Positions 9,601-18,900 of a stretch of DNA of 64,000 nt are shown piece after piece. The stretch's first letter is position 1, and each line of letters opens with the position of its first letter. The notes beneath the pieces were generated by a model. It did not search any database. It was not told the DNA's origin and worked only from the letters and a program-made list of their open reading frames with translations. The stretch spans positions 2,728,001-2,792,000 of the forward strand of contig NZ_CP139558.1 of assembly GCF_034262375.1 (NCBI RefSeq). The letters are read 5' to 3'. Both the position numbers and the translations under genes were made by a program. The DNA comes from Mucilaginibacter sabulilitoris (GTDB taxonomy: Bacteria; Bacteroidota; Bacteroidia; Sphingobacteriales; Sphingobacteriaceae).

Positions 9601-10151
9601 GTATCTTTTAGCTTACTAAAAGTTTGTTTTTTACGGAGCTTATATTTGGATATGCCCGATGCCTCTTCAAATAAATTACGGCGCGAGCCTTCTTTATTGG
9701 TGATGATCTCATCTATCATCCGTAGCTCGATAATAGAGTAGGAGTCGGAACCAATACCTGTATCCAGGAAAAGATCGGTAATATCCTTCAATCGACATTG
9801 TACGTCGTTAAGACGGTATTCGCTTTCGCCGGTACGATAAAGCTTACGGGTTAGCGTTACCTGTGAATAATCAGTTGGCAGTACATTTTTGGTATTATCA
9901 AAAGTAAGGGAAACTTCAGCAAGGTTGGCCGATTTACGGCTTTTGGTCCCGTTGAAAATAACGTTGTCCATTTTCTCGGAGCGGAGCATACGGGTGCTCT
10001 GTTCGCCCAAAACCCACCGGATAGAGTCGACCACATTTGATTTTCCACAGCCATTTGGCCCTACAATAGCAGTTACACCCTCATTAAAATTAATGGTGAT
10101 CTTATCTCCAAAACTCTTAAAGCCCTTGATTTCTAAGCGGGTAAGCTGCAT
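6609..10151 (-). CDS. smc: Chromosome segregation protein SMC
   Basis: The 1180-residue SMC ATPase is the core of the condensin-like complex that organises and segregates the chromosome with ScpA/ScpB. The N-terminal head has Walker A GPNGCGKSN at 32-40 and QVQ-like VQCRLKDI. Two long coiled coils (about 170-500 and 670-1010) flank a hinge at about 510-660. The C-terminal head has the signature LSGGEKTLTA and Walker B FCIFDEVDAPLDD. Length is normal for bacterial SMC. Many antisense open frames inside it are shadows of its coiled-coil codon bias. Confidence 0.97.
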   Translation of the reverse strand: MQLTRLEIKGFKSFGDKITINFNEGVTAIVGPNGCGKSNVVDSIRWVLGEQSTRMLRSEKMDNVIFNGTKSRKSANLAEVSLTFDNTKNVLPTDYSQVTLTRKLYRTGESEYRLNDVQCRLKDITDLFLDTGIGSDSYSIIELRMIDEIITNKEGSRRNLFEEASGISKYKLRKKQTFSKLKDTEADLERVEDLLFEIEKNLKTLENQAKKTERYYRIKEQYKTLSIMLASFRIVSFSESLKKIEEQEQKQKAEKGGIVAQIDALEATLQQQKLDSITKEKNLSVQQKTTNEFISKIRAYESEKKIKNEQLKFQQDKEARLGEELDRDKNQLNHVLYNIKRLSEEKATEDENLQVIQSKVTDLKEAVDELRQQQGSARNELNELTNINTRLQNQAYKAEKDIDILQIQQQALEQESQRNMEDTTNKEVELSHFNQVVAELQARKETLDDEYQSSLEAENKLKEQITATDTELTEVKDAIIKESRKLDAKQNEYNLTKSMVDNLEGFPESIRFLKKNTDWAKNAPLFSDVLFCREEFRVAIENYLEPLMNHYVVESYDEAIKAINLLSTSSRGRAHFFILDNYAEVSPANPAFENAGAVSALKVIEVDKRYNNLCNHLLKDVYLIDDDKDHQINNAALPDGVVLIGKSGKFNKSKHTMAGGSVGLFEGKRIGRAKNLENLAKEIKNIENQVNGLKTRSDALQNQLTALKASTKAAELNEQQQILNRLNTELITVKTRQEQYQTFIENSLNRKEDIARKIASIAEEMQNLQPLLAELKTQKQIQNDLLVEKQAAFNELNEYVSVQSNAYNQENIRFHQQQNKVSGLVKDLDYRDTQQESLEARIKQNSAEFEQVKIAIQENLKQADNSDEGLLEMYEQKEALEKATQQAEQEYYQWRGIITENENETTALRRKKDNSEVIENELREERNNLKLELNALKERLSVEFNIDIEELPETETPADENEHDLREKAEKLKRQLDDFGAINPMAVEAYNEMNERYTFIQAQKKDLSEAKASLLATIQEIDDTAKEKFMTAFIMVRENFIKVFRSLFNEEDSCDLVLTDPQHPLESDIDIIAKPKGKRPLSINQLSGGEKTLTATAILFSLYLLKPAPFCIFDEVDAPLDDTNIDKFNNIIRTFSKDSQFIIVSHNKRTIASTDVIYGVTMVEQGISRVVPVDLRELAD

Positions 10152-10272
10152 TTATATTATTGTGTCCTTACAAAAATCGAACCTTCAAAGTAATCATAAA
10201 AAAATGATTTTATTAAACTTTTTTGGTGGGTAAATTTAAATGAGATAGAGGCTGAACATATCATAAAACAAC

Positions 10273-10352
10273 TGTCATGCTGAGCGAAGCGAAGTATCTA
10301 TTATTCGCTATCCTTATCAAAGAATAGATACTTCGCTTCGCTCAGTATGACA
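10273..10352. repeat. Palindromic extragenic repeat (GAGCGAAGCGAAG type)
   Basis: An inverted pair, TGTCATGCTGAGCGAAGCG and its reverse complement with one change, with arms of about 27 bp around a 25-bp middle. It sits between smc and the PhzF gene. Three relatives occur at 28.9, 36.4 and 37.0 kb. Confidence 0.75.
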
Positions 10353-10363
10353 AAAAAAGTTGG

Positions 10364-11155
10364 TTACAGTGCCACGCTGATCTCTCCCTTTAAATAGGTG
10401 ACGGCTTTACCGCTCATGAGCACCCGGTCGCCTTTGAGTTCGCACCAGAGTTCTCCCCGGCGGGCAGAGATCTGGTAGGCATGAAGACTGTTCTTGCCCA
10501 GTATTTTTGCCCAGTAGGGTATGAGGTTGCAGTGTGCCGAACCGGTAACCGGGTCTTCCGGGATGCCTGCTCCGGGGGCGAAGAAACGCGATACAAAATC
10601 TGAATTATCTCCACGGGCGGTTACAATTATGCCAACGGTATCCATCTTGGAGAGTGCAAAAAAATCTGGTGAAATATCCCTAACATCCTGCTCCGTTTCA
10701 TAAACTAAAAAGTAATCCCTTGATCTTAAATAAGCCACCGGCTCTTTTTCGCCAAGAGCTTCTTTCAACCCCATTGGCGGTTCGATAGGAATAGGCGGCC
10801 TCGACGGGAAATCCATGGTGTATTTATCGCCATCTTTTTTTACAATAAGTGTTCCGGCCTTGACGGTTTCAAAATGGATGGCATCGCCCTCAAAGCCCAG
10901 TTCGGTAAATAATATATGTGCCGATGCCAGGGTGGCATGGCCGCAAAGGTCAATTTCATATTCGGGTGTAAACCAGCGTAATTTATAACCGTTGCCGGTT
11001 TTTACCAGAAAGGCAGTTTCAGCGAGGTTGTTTTCTATAGCTATCTTTTGCATAACCTCGTCAGGGAGCCATTCGGTAAGTGGGCAAATAGCGGCGGGGT
11101 TGCCCCCAAAAAGTTTATCTGTAAATGCGTCGGCCTGATATATGGGTATTGTCAT
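10364..11155 (-). CDS. PhzF family phenazine biosynthesis-like isomerase
   Basis: A 263-residue protein of the PhzF/diaminopimelate epimerase fold. The family start MTIPIYQADAFTDKLFGGNPAA is intact, with GNPAAIC followed by NLAETAF, whose conserved Glu is the acid/base residue of PhzF-type isomerases. The second half has CGHATLASAH and the phosphate-loop-like GIPEDPVTGSAHC. These proteins isomerise small carboxylates, but the substrate is rarely known; there are no phenazine genes nearby, so a general metabolic role is more likely. Confidence 0.92.
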   Translation of the reverse strand: MTIPIYQADAFTDKLFGGNPAAICPLTEWLPDEVMQKIAIENNLAETAFLVKTGNGYKLRWFTPEYEIDLCGHATLASAHILFTELGFEGDAIHFETVKAGTLIVKKDGDKYTMDFPSRPPIPIEPPMGLKEALGEKEPVAYLRSRDYFLVYETEQDVRDISPDFFALSKMDTVGIIVTARGDNSDFVSRFFAPGAGIPEDPVTGSAHCNLIPYWAKILGKNSLHAYQISARRGELWCELKGDRVLMSGKAVTYLKGEISVAL

Positions 11156-11270
11156 AAGAAAGATGTACTTGATAAAGCTAAATTACTTTTTTATTATGTG
11201 AATATTAAATCATATTCATATAACGTATCGCGGATAATTATATTCGGTTTTAACTTCAATTTCATCAATA

Positions 11271-11975
11271 TCAATCAAACAAAGTGAATTGTTGATTTAA
11301 GTTTTGTCCGTCATCTATTCTTATTTTATTGACCAACAGATGTGCCTGGCGGGTAGGTTCGGGTATGCGGTAACCCCTAATACAGTTTTTAATGATCTGT
11401 ACACTTTGCTCCATGCTTACGCGGTGCCCCGGGGAGATGTAAATAGGATTGCAGTTTGGTTTACTGCGCAAGGCTATGCCTATAACCTCGCCCTTGTCAT
11501 ACATTGGGCTTTGATCGAAAAGATGGTTGCCGGGCTCATCATAACGGCCTGTAAGGCGACTTTTGGCGCTGCCGATAGACGGTGTGTTGGTAACAAGCCC
11601 AAAGTGGGTGGCGATGCCTGTACGGCGCTCATGGGCTATGCCCTGGCCATCCAACACCATTAGGTCTGGTTTTACTTCCAGCTTATTCCAGGCGTCAAGT
11701 AATGCTGGTACTTCACGAAAGGCAAGCAAGCCAGATATATAAGGAAATTTTGTTTTGGAGATGGCTGTTGCGGTACCTATTACTTTCAGTTCAGGATAGT
11801 TGAATAATACAATTCCTGCATATACTACCTCTGAGTATTTATTGAAAGATATATCGGCACCACCTACGGTTTGAATAGGTTTATCAAGTGGGGATAGATT
11901 GATCTGCCTGCGTAAGTCATGCTGGTAAGCAATAGCTTGTGCAGGTGTAAGATGCTCGTATTGGGACGGTTGCAT
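11271..11975 (-). CDS. nfi: Endonuclease V (deoxyinosine 3' endonuclease)
   Basis: A 234-residue DNA repair enzyme that nicks one base 3' of deoxyinosine. The metal and base-recognition motifs are present: GGADISF near 43 (catalytic Asp), YISGLLAFRE near 85 and VLDGQGIAHERRTGIATHFG near 113. GRYDEPGN and YISPGHRVS follow. The start at MQPSQYEHLT is preferred; an in-frame ATG lies five codons upstream (11990). It is a single gene convergent with nothing, divergent from the rpoD terminator. Confidence 0.93.
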   Translation of the reverse strand: MQPSQYEHLTPAQAIAYQHDLRRQINLSPLDKPIQTVGGADISFNKYSEVVYAGIVLFNYPELKVIGTATAISKTKFPYISGLLAFREVPALLDAWNKLEVKPDLMVLDGQGIAHERRTGIATHFGLVTNTPSIGSAKSRLTGRYDEPGNHLFDQSPMYDKGEVIGIALRSKPNCNPIYISPGHRVSMEQSVQIIKNCIRGYRIPEPTRQAHLLVNKIRIDDGQNLNQQFTLFD

Positions 11976-12035
11976 GAGTATAAAACGCAAACTACCATTG
12001 ATTGTTTACGATACGAAAAATAGCTATAAAAACAA

Positions 12036-12060
12036 AAAGCCATCGGATTACCAATGGCTT
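12036..12060 (-). terminator. rpoD terminator
   Basis: On the minus strand the stem AAGCCAT / ATGGCTT (12037-12060) is followed by a T-rich run (TTTTTGTTTTT), 26 bp beyond the rpoD stop. Confidence 0.75.
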
Positions 12061-12085
12061 ATATACATTATTGCGGGTTATAAAA

Positions 12086-12946
12086 TTAACCTAAATACGA
12101 TTTTAATATTTTGCTCCTTGAAGTGTGACGCAGGCGTTGCAGGGCCTTGTCTTTGATCTGGCGTACACGTTCACGGGTAAGGTTAAATTTCTCGCCAATC
12201 TCTTCTAATGAAAGCGGATGATTGGTGCCCAGGCCGAAGAATAATACAATAATTTCACGTTCGCGCTCGGTAAGCGTTGAAAGTGAACGTTTGATTTCTT
12301 CAGATAACGACTCGTTAATTAATATCGAATCGGTATTAGGTTCCTGGTTTTCGAGTACGTCGAGCAGGGTATTTTCTTCACCCTGTACAAACGGGGCATC
12401 CATAGATACATGGCGGCCGGAATTGCTTAAGGTGTCGGAGATCTTATCAACGGTGGTTTCCAGTATGTCGGCAAGTTCCTCGGGCGATGGTTCGCGCTCG
12501 TACTCCTGCTCCAACTTTGAAAACGCCTTGCTGATTTTGCTTAAAGAGCCTACCTGGTTTAAAGGTAAACGTACAATGCGCGATTGTTCGGCAATGGCCT
12601 GCAGAATAGACTGACGGATCCACCAAACGGCGTATGATATGAATTTAAAACCTTTGGTTTCGTCAAAACGCTTGGCAGCCTTAATTAAACCTAAGTTTCC
12701 TTCGTTAATTAAATCGCCGAGTGTTAAACCCTGGTTTTGATATTGTTTAGCTACAGATACAACAAAGCGCAGGTTGGTTTTGGTTAAACGTTCCAAAGCC
12801 GCCTGGTCACCTTCGCGTATTTTTTGGGCTAATATTACTTCTTCTTCAGCAGTTATCAGATCAACTTTACCAATCTCGTGAAGATATTTATCCAGCGACT
12901 GCGACTCGCGATTGGTAATGGATTGCGTTATTTTGAGTTGTCTCAT
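12086..12946 (-). CDS. rpoD: Primary RNA polymerase sigma factor (sigma-70 family)
   Basis: A 286-residue housekeeping sigma factor, much shorter than E. coli RpoD because it lacks region 1.1 and the non-conserved insert, as is typical of Bacteroidota. Regions in order: 1.2 ([10 protein letters not shown]), 2 with [27 protein letters not shown] and the -10-melting [13 protein letters not shown], 3 ([16 protein letters not shown]), and 4 with the helix-turn-helix [25 protein letters not shown]. It recognises the TTG / TAnnTTTG promoters seen in this window. Confidence 0.97.
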   Translation of the reverse strand: MRQLKITQSITNRESQSLDKYLHEIGKVDLITAEEEVILAQKIREGDQAALERLTKTNLRFVVSVAKQYQNQGLTLGDLINEGNLGLIKAAKRFDETKGFKFISYAVWWIRQSILQAIAEQSRIVRLPLNQVGSLSKISKAFSKLEQEYEREPSPEELADILETTVDKISDTLSNSGRHVSMDAPFVQGEENTLLDVLENQEPNTDSILINESLSEEIKRSLSTLTEREREIIVLFFGLGTNHPLSLEEIGEKFNLTRERVRQIKDKALQRLRHTSRSKILKSYLG

Positions 12947-12991
12947 TTATCTTAATAAACCTTCCGTATTTTCTATTGAATACAGAACGTG

Positions 12992-12999
12992 CAAAGTTA
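12992..12999 (-). promoter_or_regulatory. -7 promoter box for rpoD
   Basis: On the minus strand this reads TAACTTTG, an exact TAnnTTTG match about 45 bases before the rpoD ATG. The -33 element is not clear. The rest of the spacer to 13185 is AT-rich and shows no gene. Confidence 0.5.
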
Positions 13000-13185
13000 T
13001 AAAATTGTTCTAAAAAAATACAATCAGATGGTGTATTTTAAAAAAAATTATGCTATATGGGTGTTTTATAAAGCCTTGATTTTTAGGTGTTAATAAAAGT
13101 CAGATAAAGAAAGTGTTATATTTTTGAATATTAATTGTTTTGATCGCTGAGCGGTATGGTTTTTGTGGAGTTCGTAAAACAACGC

Positions 13186-14025
13186 TTAAAACTCATTTAA
13201 CTTAAATACATCTTTTACCCTGATTCCCTTTTCGGTTTGTTGTAATGTACAGCATTCATTTATAGGGTCATGTTCCAGGTAAAGGATATACTCTTTTTCT
13301 ACGGCTTCGGTTAAAAATAGTTTCTTTTCTGACAGCGTTTTTAAAGGAAACATGTCATAAGCCATTACGTATGGAAGCGGCAGGTGCCCTACAGATGGCA
13401 GCAGATCGGCCATGTAAAGTATGTTTTTGTCCTTGTAGTTGATAAGCGGCAACATCATGGCGTCGGTATGCCCATATACAAACCTTACATGAAAGTTGTC
13501 GGTAAATTTCACCCCGTCTGTAGCCTCAATAAATTTTAATTGCCCGCTTTGTTGTATCGGTAATATGTTTTCCTTTAAAAAGGAAGCCTTTTCACGATCG
13601 TTAGGGTTTATTGCCCAGTCCCAGTGTTGGGGGTTGCTCCAGTAAACCGCGTTCTTAAAAGCGGGGATAAGCTTGTCGCCTTCCCTTGACACCGCACCGC
13701 CCACGTGGTCAAAATGCAAATGTGTTAAAAACACATCGGTAATATCATCACGATGAAAACCCAGGGCAGCTAAGGATTTATCGATAGTAGCATCTCCGTG
13801 CAAATAATAATAACTGAAAAACTTTTCATCCTGCTTATTACCAATGCCGGTGTCAATTAATATGAGGCGGTTACCGTCTTCCACCAACAGGCAGCGCATG
13901 GCCCAGGTACACATATTATTTTCATCGGCAGGGTTGGTTTTGTTCCAGATGGTTTTGGGTACTACACCAAACATGGCCCCGCCATCTAATTTAAAAAAAC
14001 CGGTATCTATTGTATGGAGCTTCAT
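13186..14025 (-). CDS. MBL-fold metallo-hydrolase
   Basis: A metallo-beta-lactamase-fold hydrolase of about 279 residues. The metal-binding motif THLHFDHVGG (HxHxDH) lies near residue 103, further ligand histidines are in VYGHTDAMM near 175, and YLEHDP lies near the end. The start at MKLHTIDTGFF matches relatives; a frame extension of six codons upstream is possible (14043). Members include lactonases, phosphodiesterases and hydroxyacylglutathione hydrolases, so the substrate is not predictable. No signal peptide is present, so it is cytoplasmic. Confidence 0.9.
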   Translation of the reverse strand: MKLHTIDTGFFKLDGGAMFGVVPKTIWNKTNPADENNMCTWAMRCLLVEDGNRLILIDTGIGNKQDEKFFSYYYLHGDATIDKSLAALGFHRDDITDVFLTHLHFDHVGGAVSREGDKLIPAFKNAVYWSNPQHWDWAINPNDREKASFLKENILPIQQSGQLKFIEATDGVKFTDNFHVRFVYGHTDAMMLPLINYKDKNILYMADLLPSVGHLPLPYVMAYDMFPLKTLSEKKLFLTEAVEKEYILYLEHDPINECCTLQQTEKGIRVKDVFKLNEF

Positions 14026-14043
14026 GAGTAAGTCAAAATTCAA

Positions 14044-14154
14044 AATTCAAAAACTTTTCTGACGTAATATTAATGAAAAAAAGGAAAGGCCGATAGCTTT
14101 ATAGAAATTCAAAAGTCACCCCCCCCCCCTTTCCGACGTAATTAACAAAAAAAG
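14044..14154. repeat. Duplicated terminator-like unit with an 11-C tract
   Basis: Two related units follow each other: CTTTTCTGACGTAATATTAA at 14053 onward and CTTTCCGACGTAATTAAC at 14129 onward, each followed by an A-run and AAAGGCCG. The upstream unit has lost its hairpin partner. An uninterrupted run of 11 C lies at 14119-14129 between them. Confidence 0.55.
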
Positions 14155-14186
14155 AAAAGGCCGGTAGTTTTAACCACCGGCCTTTT
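14155..14186 (-). terminator. lpdA terminator
   Basis: An 11-bp stem AAAAGGCCGGT / ACCGGCCTTTT, followed on the minus strand by a T-rich run, just past the lpdA stop at 14210. Confidence 0.85.
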
Positions 14187-14209
14187 GAATTTAGACTTTT
14201 AATTTTGAC

Positions 14210-15601
14210 TTAAATATGTATCACTTCGCCGTAAGCTGCAGCGGCTGCTTCCATTACAGCTTCGCTCATGGTTGGGTGAGGATGTACCGATTTGATGATC
14301 TCGTGACCGGTAGCTTCCAGCTTACGTGCGGTAACTACTTCGGCAATCATTTCGGTAACGTTATAACCCAGCATGTGAGCGCCCAGGAATTCGCCGTATT
14401 TGGCATCAAATATCACTTTTACAAAACCATCCTTAGCTCCGGCCGCGCTGGCTTTGCCCGATGCAGAGAACGGGAACTTACCAACTTTAATTTCATAACC
14501 GGCTTCTTTAGCCGCTTTTTCAGTATAACCAACAGAAGCAACTTCCGGAGAGCAATAAGTACAGCCTGGAATGTTGTTATAGTTTAAAGGTTCAGGGTTT
14601 TGACCAGCGATTTTTTCTACGCAGATAATACCCTCGGCTGATGCAACGTGTGCCAGGGCTTGTCCTTTAACAATATCGCCAATAGCATAAACACCTTCTA
14701 CGTTAGTGCGGTAAAAATCATCAACCAGTACTTTGCCTTTGTCGGTTTTAACACCGTTTTCTTCAAGGCCAATACCTTCAATATTGGTTGATATACCTAC
14801 GGCCGATAAAACGACCTCAGCTTCCAGTACTTCTACACCTGTTGCGGTTTTAACATTTACTTTGCAAAGATTGCCGCTGGTATCAACAGATTCAACGTTG
14901 GCGCTGGTCATGATATTGATGCCTTGTTTTTTAAGGATACGGTTTAGTCCTTTTGAAACTTCCTCATCCTCTAACGGAACAATATTGTCCAGGTATTCAA
15001 CAACAGTAACTTTAGTGCCTATTGAATTGTAGAAATAGGCAAACTCAATACCTATGGCGCCCGAACCTACTACCACCATTGATTTAGGCTGCTGCGGCAA
15101 TATCATTGCCTGACGATAACCGATAACCTTTTTATTGTCCTGCTTAAGGTTTGGTAACTCGCGTGAGCGACCGCCTGTAGCCAATATAATATGTTTAGCT
15201 GTAATATCTTTAGTTGAGCCATCGTTGCTTTTTACTTCAACAACACCTTTTGATTTCAATTTACCAAAGCCAACAATAACATCAATCTTGTTTTTTTTCA
15301 TTAAAAACTGAACGCCTTTGCTCATGCCATCGGCTACACCGCGGCTTCTTTTTATCATAGCTTCAAAATTAACTTCGCCTGTACCGTTAATATTTACGCC
15401 ATAATCGGCAGCATGGGTAATGTACTCAAATACCTGCGCGCTTTTTAGCAAAGCCTTGGTAGGGATACAGCCCCAGTTAAGGCAGATGCCTCCCAATGAT
15501 TCTTTTTCAATAATGGCAGTTTTTAAACCGAGCTGGGAAGCACGGATAGCCGCTACATAACCACCCGGGCCTGATCCTATAACAATTAAATCGTAGTCCA
15601 T
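14210..15601 (-). CDS. lpdA: Dihydrolipoyl dehydrogenase
   Basis: The 463-residue E3 flavoprotein of pyruvate, 2-oxoglutarate or branched-chain dehydrogenase complexes and the glycine cleavage system; it reoxidises dihydrolipoamide with NAD+. FAD-binding GSGPGGYVAA lies at 8-17, the redox disulfide in GGICLNWGCIPTKAL near 37, the NAD-binding GSGAIGIEFA near 180, a second FAD motif YAIGDI near 315, and the C-terminal His-Glu dyad in HPHPTMSEAV near 443. It is monocistronic, with its own terminator. Confidence 0.97.
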   Translation of the reverse strand: MDYDLIVIGSGPGGYVAAIRASQLGLKTAIIEKESLGGICLNWGCIPTKALLKSAQVFEYITHAADYGVNINGTGEVNFEAMIKRSRGVADGMSKGVQFLMKKNKIDVIVGFGKLKSKGVVEVKSNDGSTKDITAKHIILATGGRSRELPNLKQDNKKVIGYRQAMILPQQPKSMVVVGSGAIGIEFAYFYNSIGTKVTVVEYLDNIVPLEDEEVSKGLNRILKKQGINIMTSANVESVDTSGNLCKVNVKTATGVEVLEAEVVLSAVGISTNIEGIGLEENGVKTDKGKVLVDDFYRTNVEGVYAIGDIVKGQALAHVASAEGIICVEKIAGQNPEPLNYNNIPGCTYCSPEVASVGYTEKAAKEAGYEIKVGKFPFSASGKASAAGAKDGFVKVIFDAKYGEFLGAHMLGYNVTEMIAEVVTARKLEATGHEIIKSVHPHPTMSEAVMEAAAAAYGEVIHI

Positions 15602-15973
15602 ATTTTTAATGATAATACTTTTATAATTTAAAATTTTGTTTAGTACGGATTAAAGCTAACACGTGTTGTTGCGCACATGGGTTAATTTTAATGGCCCAAA
15701 GCTAAGTAAAAGGGGCGAAACGAGAAAATGGAAACCTTAGCTTAAATACTCCCGGGGTTTATTATTTACAATAATATGCCATTGACTTAATTAAGCAATA
15801 GTTAATTATGAATAATATATAAAATCTACCTTTTTACTGTGTGTTTAAGTTGTTATTATTATAAAATGTTGAAAAGTATATAATAATTGTTAACATTAAC
15901 TTAATATTGACAATCAGCCTATTAGTTATCTTTGCGGCTAATTAACATAAAGTATAATTAAAAAAGGCAATTT
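15602..15973. other. 372-bp divergent intergenic region
   Basis: This AT-rich spacer separates lpdA (minus) from the TonB-dependent receptor (plus). It contains the receptor promoter at 15907-15934 and no open frame of note. Confidence 0.6.
15907..15934 (+). promoter_or_regulatory. Promoter of the TonB-dependent receptor
   Basis: TTG at 15907-15909 and TATCTTTG at 15927-15934 are separated by 17 bases, matching the Bacteroidota -33/-7 pattern. Transcription should begin near 15941, giving a leader of about 33 nt before the ATG at 15974. Confidence 0.75.
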
Positions 15974-18900
15974 ATGAGGAAGCATTTACTTCTTTTATTA
16001 TTATTAACCGGTTTTACGTTCCTGATAAACAGGAACGCCGCTGCGCAGGGTGTTACCACCGCCAGCGTGAATGGTATCGTATCTGATACCAAAGGCGCTA
16101 TCCCGGGCGCAACGGTAACCATTACACACATGCCTACCGGTACGGTGTACTCTACTGTAAGCCGTGCAGACGGTCGTTACAACATTCCTAACTTAAGGGT
16201 AGGTGGCCCTTATACCTTTAAAGTAAGTTTTGTAGGTTACAAAAATTTTGTTCAGGAAGGTATCACCCTTTCAATTGGTCAGGATCAAAAGATCAATTCC
16301 AAGCTTGAGGATAATACAACTTCTTTAAGTGAGGTTGTTGTTACCGGCTCACAGGGCAGGGTTATTAACTCATCGCGTACAGGTGCACGCGAAACAATTA
16401 ACCGCCAGCAAATTGAAAATTTGCCTACTGTAAACCGTTCATTATCTGACTTTACTAAATTAACACCTTCAGCTAATGGATTAGCTTTTGGCGGTCGTAG
16501 CAGTAACTTCAATAACATTACTGTTGACGGAGCTTTATTTAACAATTCATTTGGTTTGTCAGGTACATTAGGTGGTCAAGCCTCATCTCAGCCAATTTCG
16601 TTAGACGCGATTGATCAGATTCAGGTTGATATTGCCCCTTATGACGTTCGTCAGGGTAACTTTACCGGTGCCGGTGTTAACACAGTAGTAAAATCAGGTA
16701 CCAACGAGGTTAAAGGTACGGCTTACTATTATGGCCGTGGTGTAAGGTTAACAGGCTACCATCCAGGTACAACCAATTTGCCTATTACTCCATTTGATTA
16801 TCATACCAATGGTGTTGCTGTAGGCGGCCCAATCATCAAAAATAAATTATTCTTATTCGTATCAGGTGAGCAGGAAAGAATCAGCCAACCGCCTGCAACT
16901 ACTTATGTTGCCGGTGGTACAGGCGTAAGCGGCTCAAACGTATCAAGCGTACAAGCCAGTACACTGGATGCCATCAAAGCTAAATTAATTGCTTTGGGGT
17001 ATAATCCAGGAGCTTATCAAGACTATGTTTATGAAACTTCAAGTGATAAAATTACGGTTAAGCTTGATTGGAATATTGACAAGAACAATACCTTAAGCGC
17101 CAAATACTTCTACTTAAAATCACGTAAGGATCAGCCTGCAAGTAACTCAGGTATAGGTAACGGTTCATTCCTTGATCCAACGGATCCACTTGGTAAAAAA
17201 ACTATCTCTGTAGGTTATGGCACAACACGGGCTCCTGGTCCTAATACACTGCCTTTTTATGGTTCTGGTTATACCATTAATAACAACTTTAATATTGGCA
17301 TAGTTGAGTTAAACACCCGTATCAGCAACTCTATGTCAAACAAACTTACTGTTGGCTATTCAGCCTTAAGAGATTTTCGTAATTTCTTAGGTAATGGTTC
17401 AGTGCCAATGGTTGATATCGGTAACGGTACATCGGATGACCAAGGTAACATTATCACTGCAGCAAGTGCAACAGCTACCAGCTTTGGTTCTGAGCTATAT
17501 ACTGCCGGTAACTTATTAAATACCAACATCTGGCAATTTGCTGATGATTTTACCATATACTCAGGTAAGCATGAATTTACCATTGGTACAAGTAACCAGA
17601 TCCAAAGCTATGTTAATGGCTTTGCTCCTGATTACAACGGTTTGTACACTTATAACTCAGCCTCTGATTTTTTAAATGACAGGCCTGCAAATGGCTATAC
17701 GTTACGTTATTCGGCTGTAGGTAACTCATTCCCTTTCGCCAAAATTAAGGCCTCTATATATAGCGTTTATGTGCAGGATAAATTTCATGTTACCGATAAT
17801 TTCAGGTTAACATACGGTTTAAGGGCAGATTATGATGCTTTCCCTACTTCATTGGCTCCAAATGCCAATGCTGCTGCTTTAACTTTCCAGGGCGGTACTC
17901 ATGTTGACGTGTCTAAATTGCCTAAAAACAGGGTACAACTTTCACCTCGTGTAGGCTTTAACTGGGATGTTAATGGCGATCAGTCAACACAGATACGAGG
18001 TGGTTCTGGTTTATTTACAGGTTCTGTACCCTTTGTATGGATATCTAACCAGGCTTCAAACAATGGTTTATTATTCGGAGCTTATACGATCAACTCAGAT
18101 CCTAAAAAAGCACTGGCAGATCAAGATCCACGCCTGAAGTTTAATCCTAATCCAAATGCTAACCGTCCGGCAGCTGGTGCAGCAAGTACCTCCTACGAAT
18201 TGGATGTTGCTGATCCGAACCTGAAATATCCAAAAATCTGGAGAACAAACCTGGCGATCGACCAGAGATTACCTGGTGGTATCATCGGTACTATCGAAGG
18301 CGCATACACCAAAGATATCCGTGCTATCTATCACCAGAATTTAGTTTTATCTGACGGTTTTACAACGCTTCCGGGTGTTGAAGGTCAGATACAGTATAAC
18401 TCTAAAAACACTACTCCGGCACCGGCTGCATCAACAATTACGAACCCATCAATCAGTGGTTTATATTATATGAAAAATACCAGTAAAGGTTTTTCATACT
18501 TTATTACCGGTCAGTTACAAAAAAGCTTTACCAACGGTTTTGCTGCCAGCTTAGCTTATACTTATACCAAATCAAAAGATGTTAACGATGGCGGTTCAAC
18601 AGCAGCAACCATTTGGAGTACCCGTTATGTTGCCGGTAACCCTAACGGCGATAATCTTTCGAACAGTTCTTACGTTCAGCCTAACCGTATAATTGCAACT
18701 GTTTCATATCGTAAACAATATGCTAAAAACCTGGCAACTACAGTAGGTTTGATATTTGAAGCTTCAAACAACGGTGCTATATCATACATCACCAGCGGCG
18801 ACCCGAATAATGACGGTGCTACTAACGATTTGATGTATATTCCTAAGAATAAAGGAGATATTACATTGGTTGCAAATGATGCAAAAGATTTGCGTACACC

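Noticed and set aside
6609..10151. Many antisense open frames across smc
   Set aside because: They follow the codon bias of the coiled coil, have Leu/Ser-rich low-complexity composition, and smc itself is intact.
14119..14129. C-tract as a phase-variation switch
   Set aside because: It lies between genes, not in a coding frame or between promoter boxes, so no switching effect is evident.
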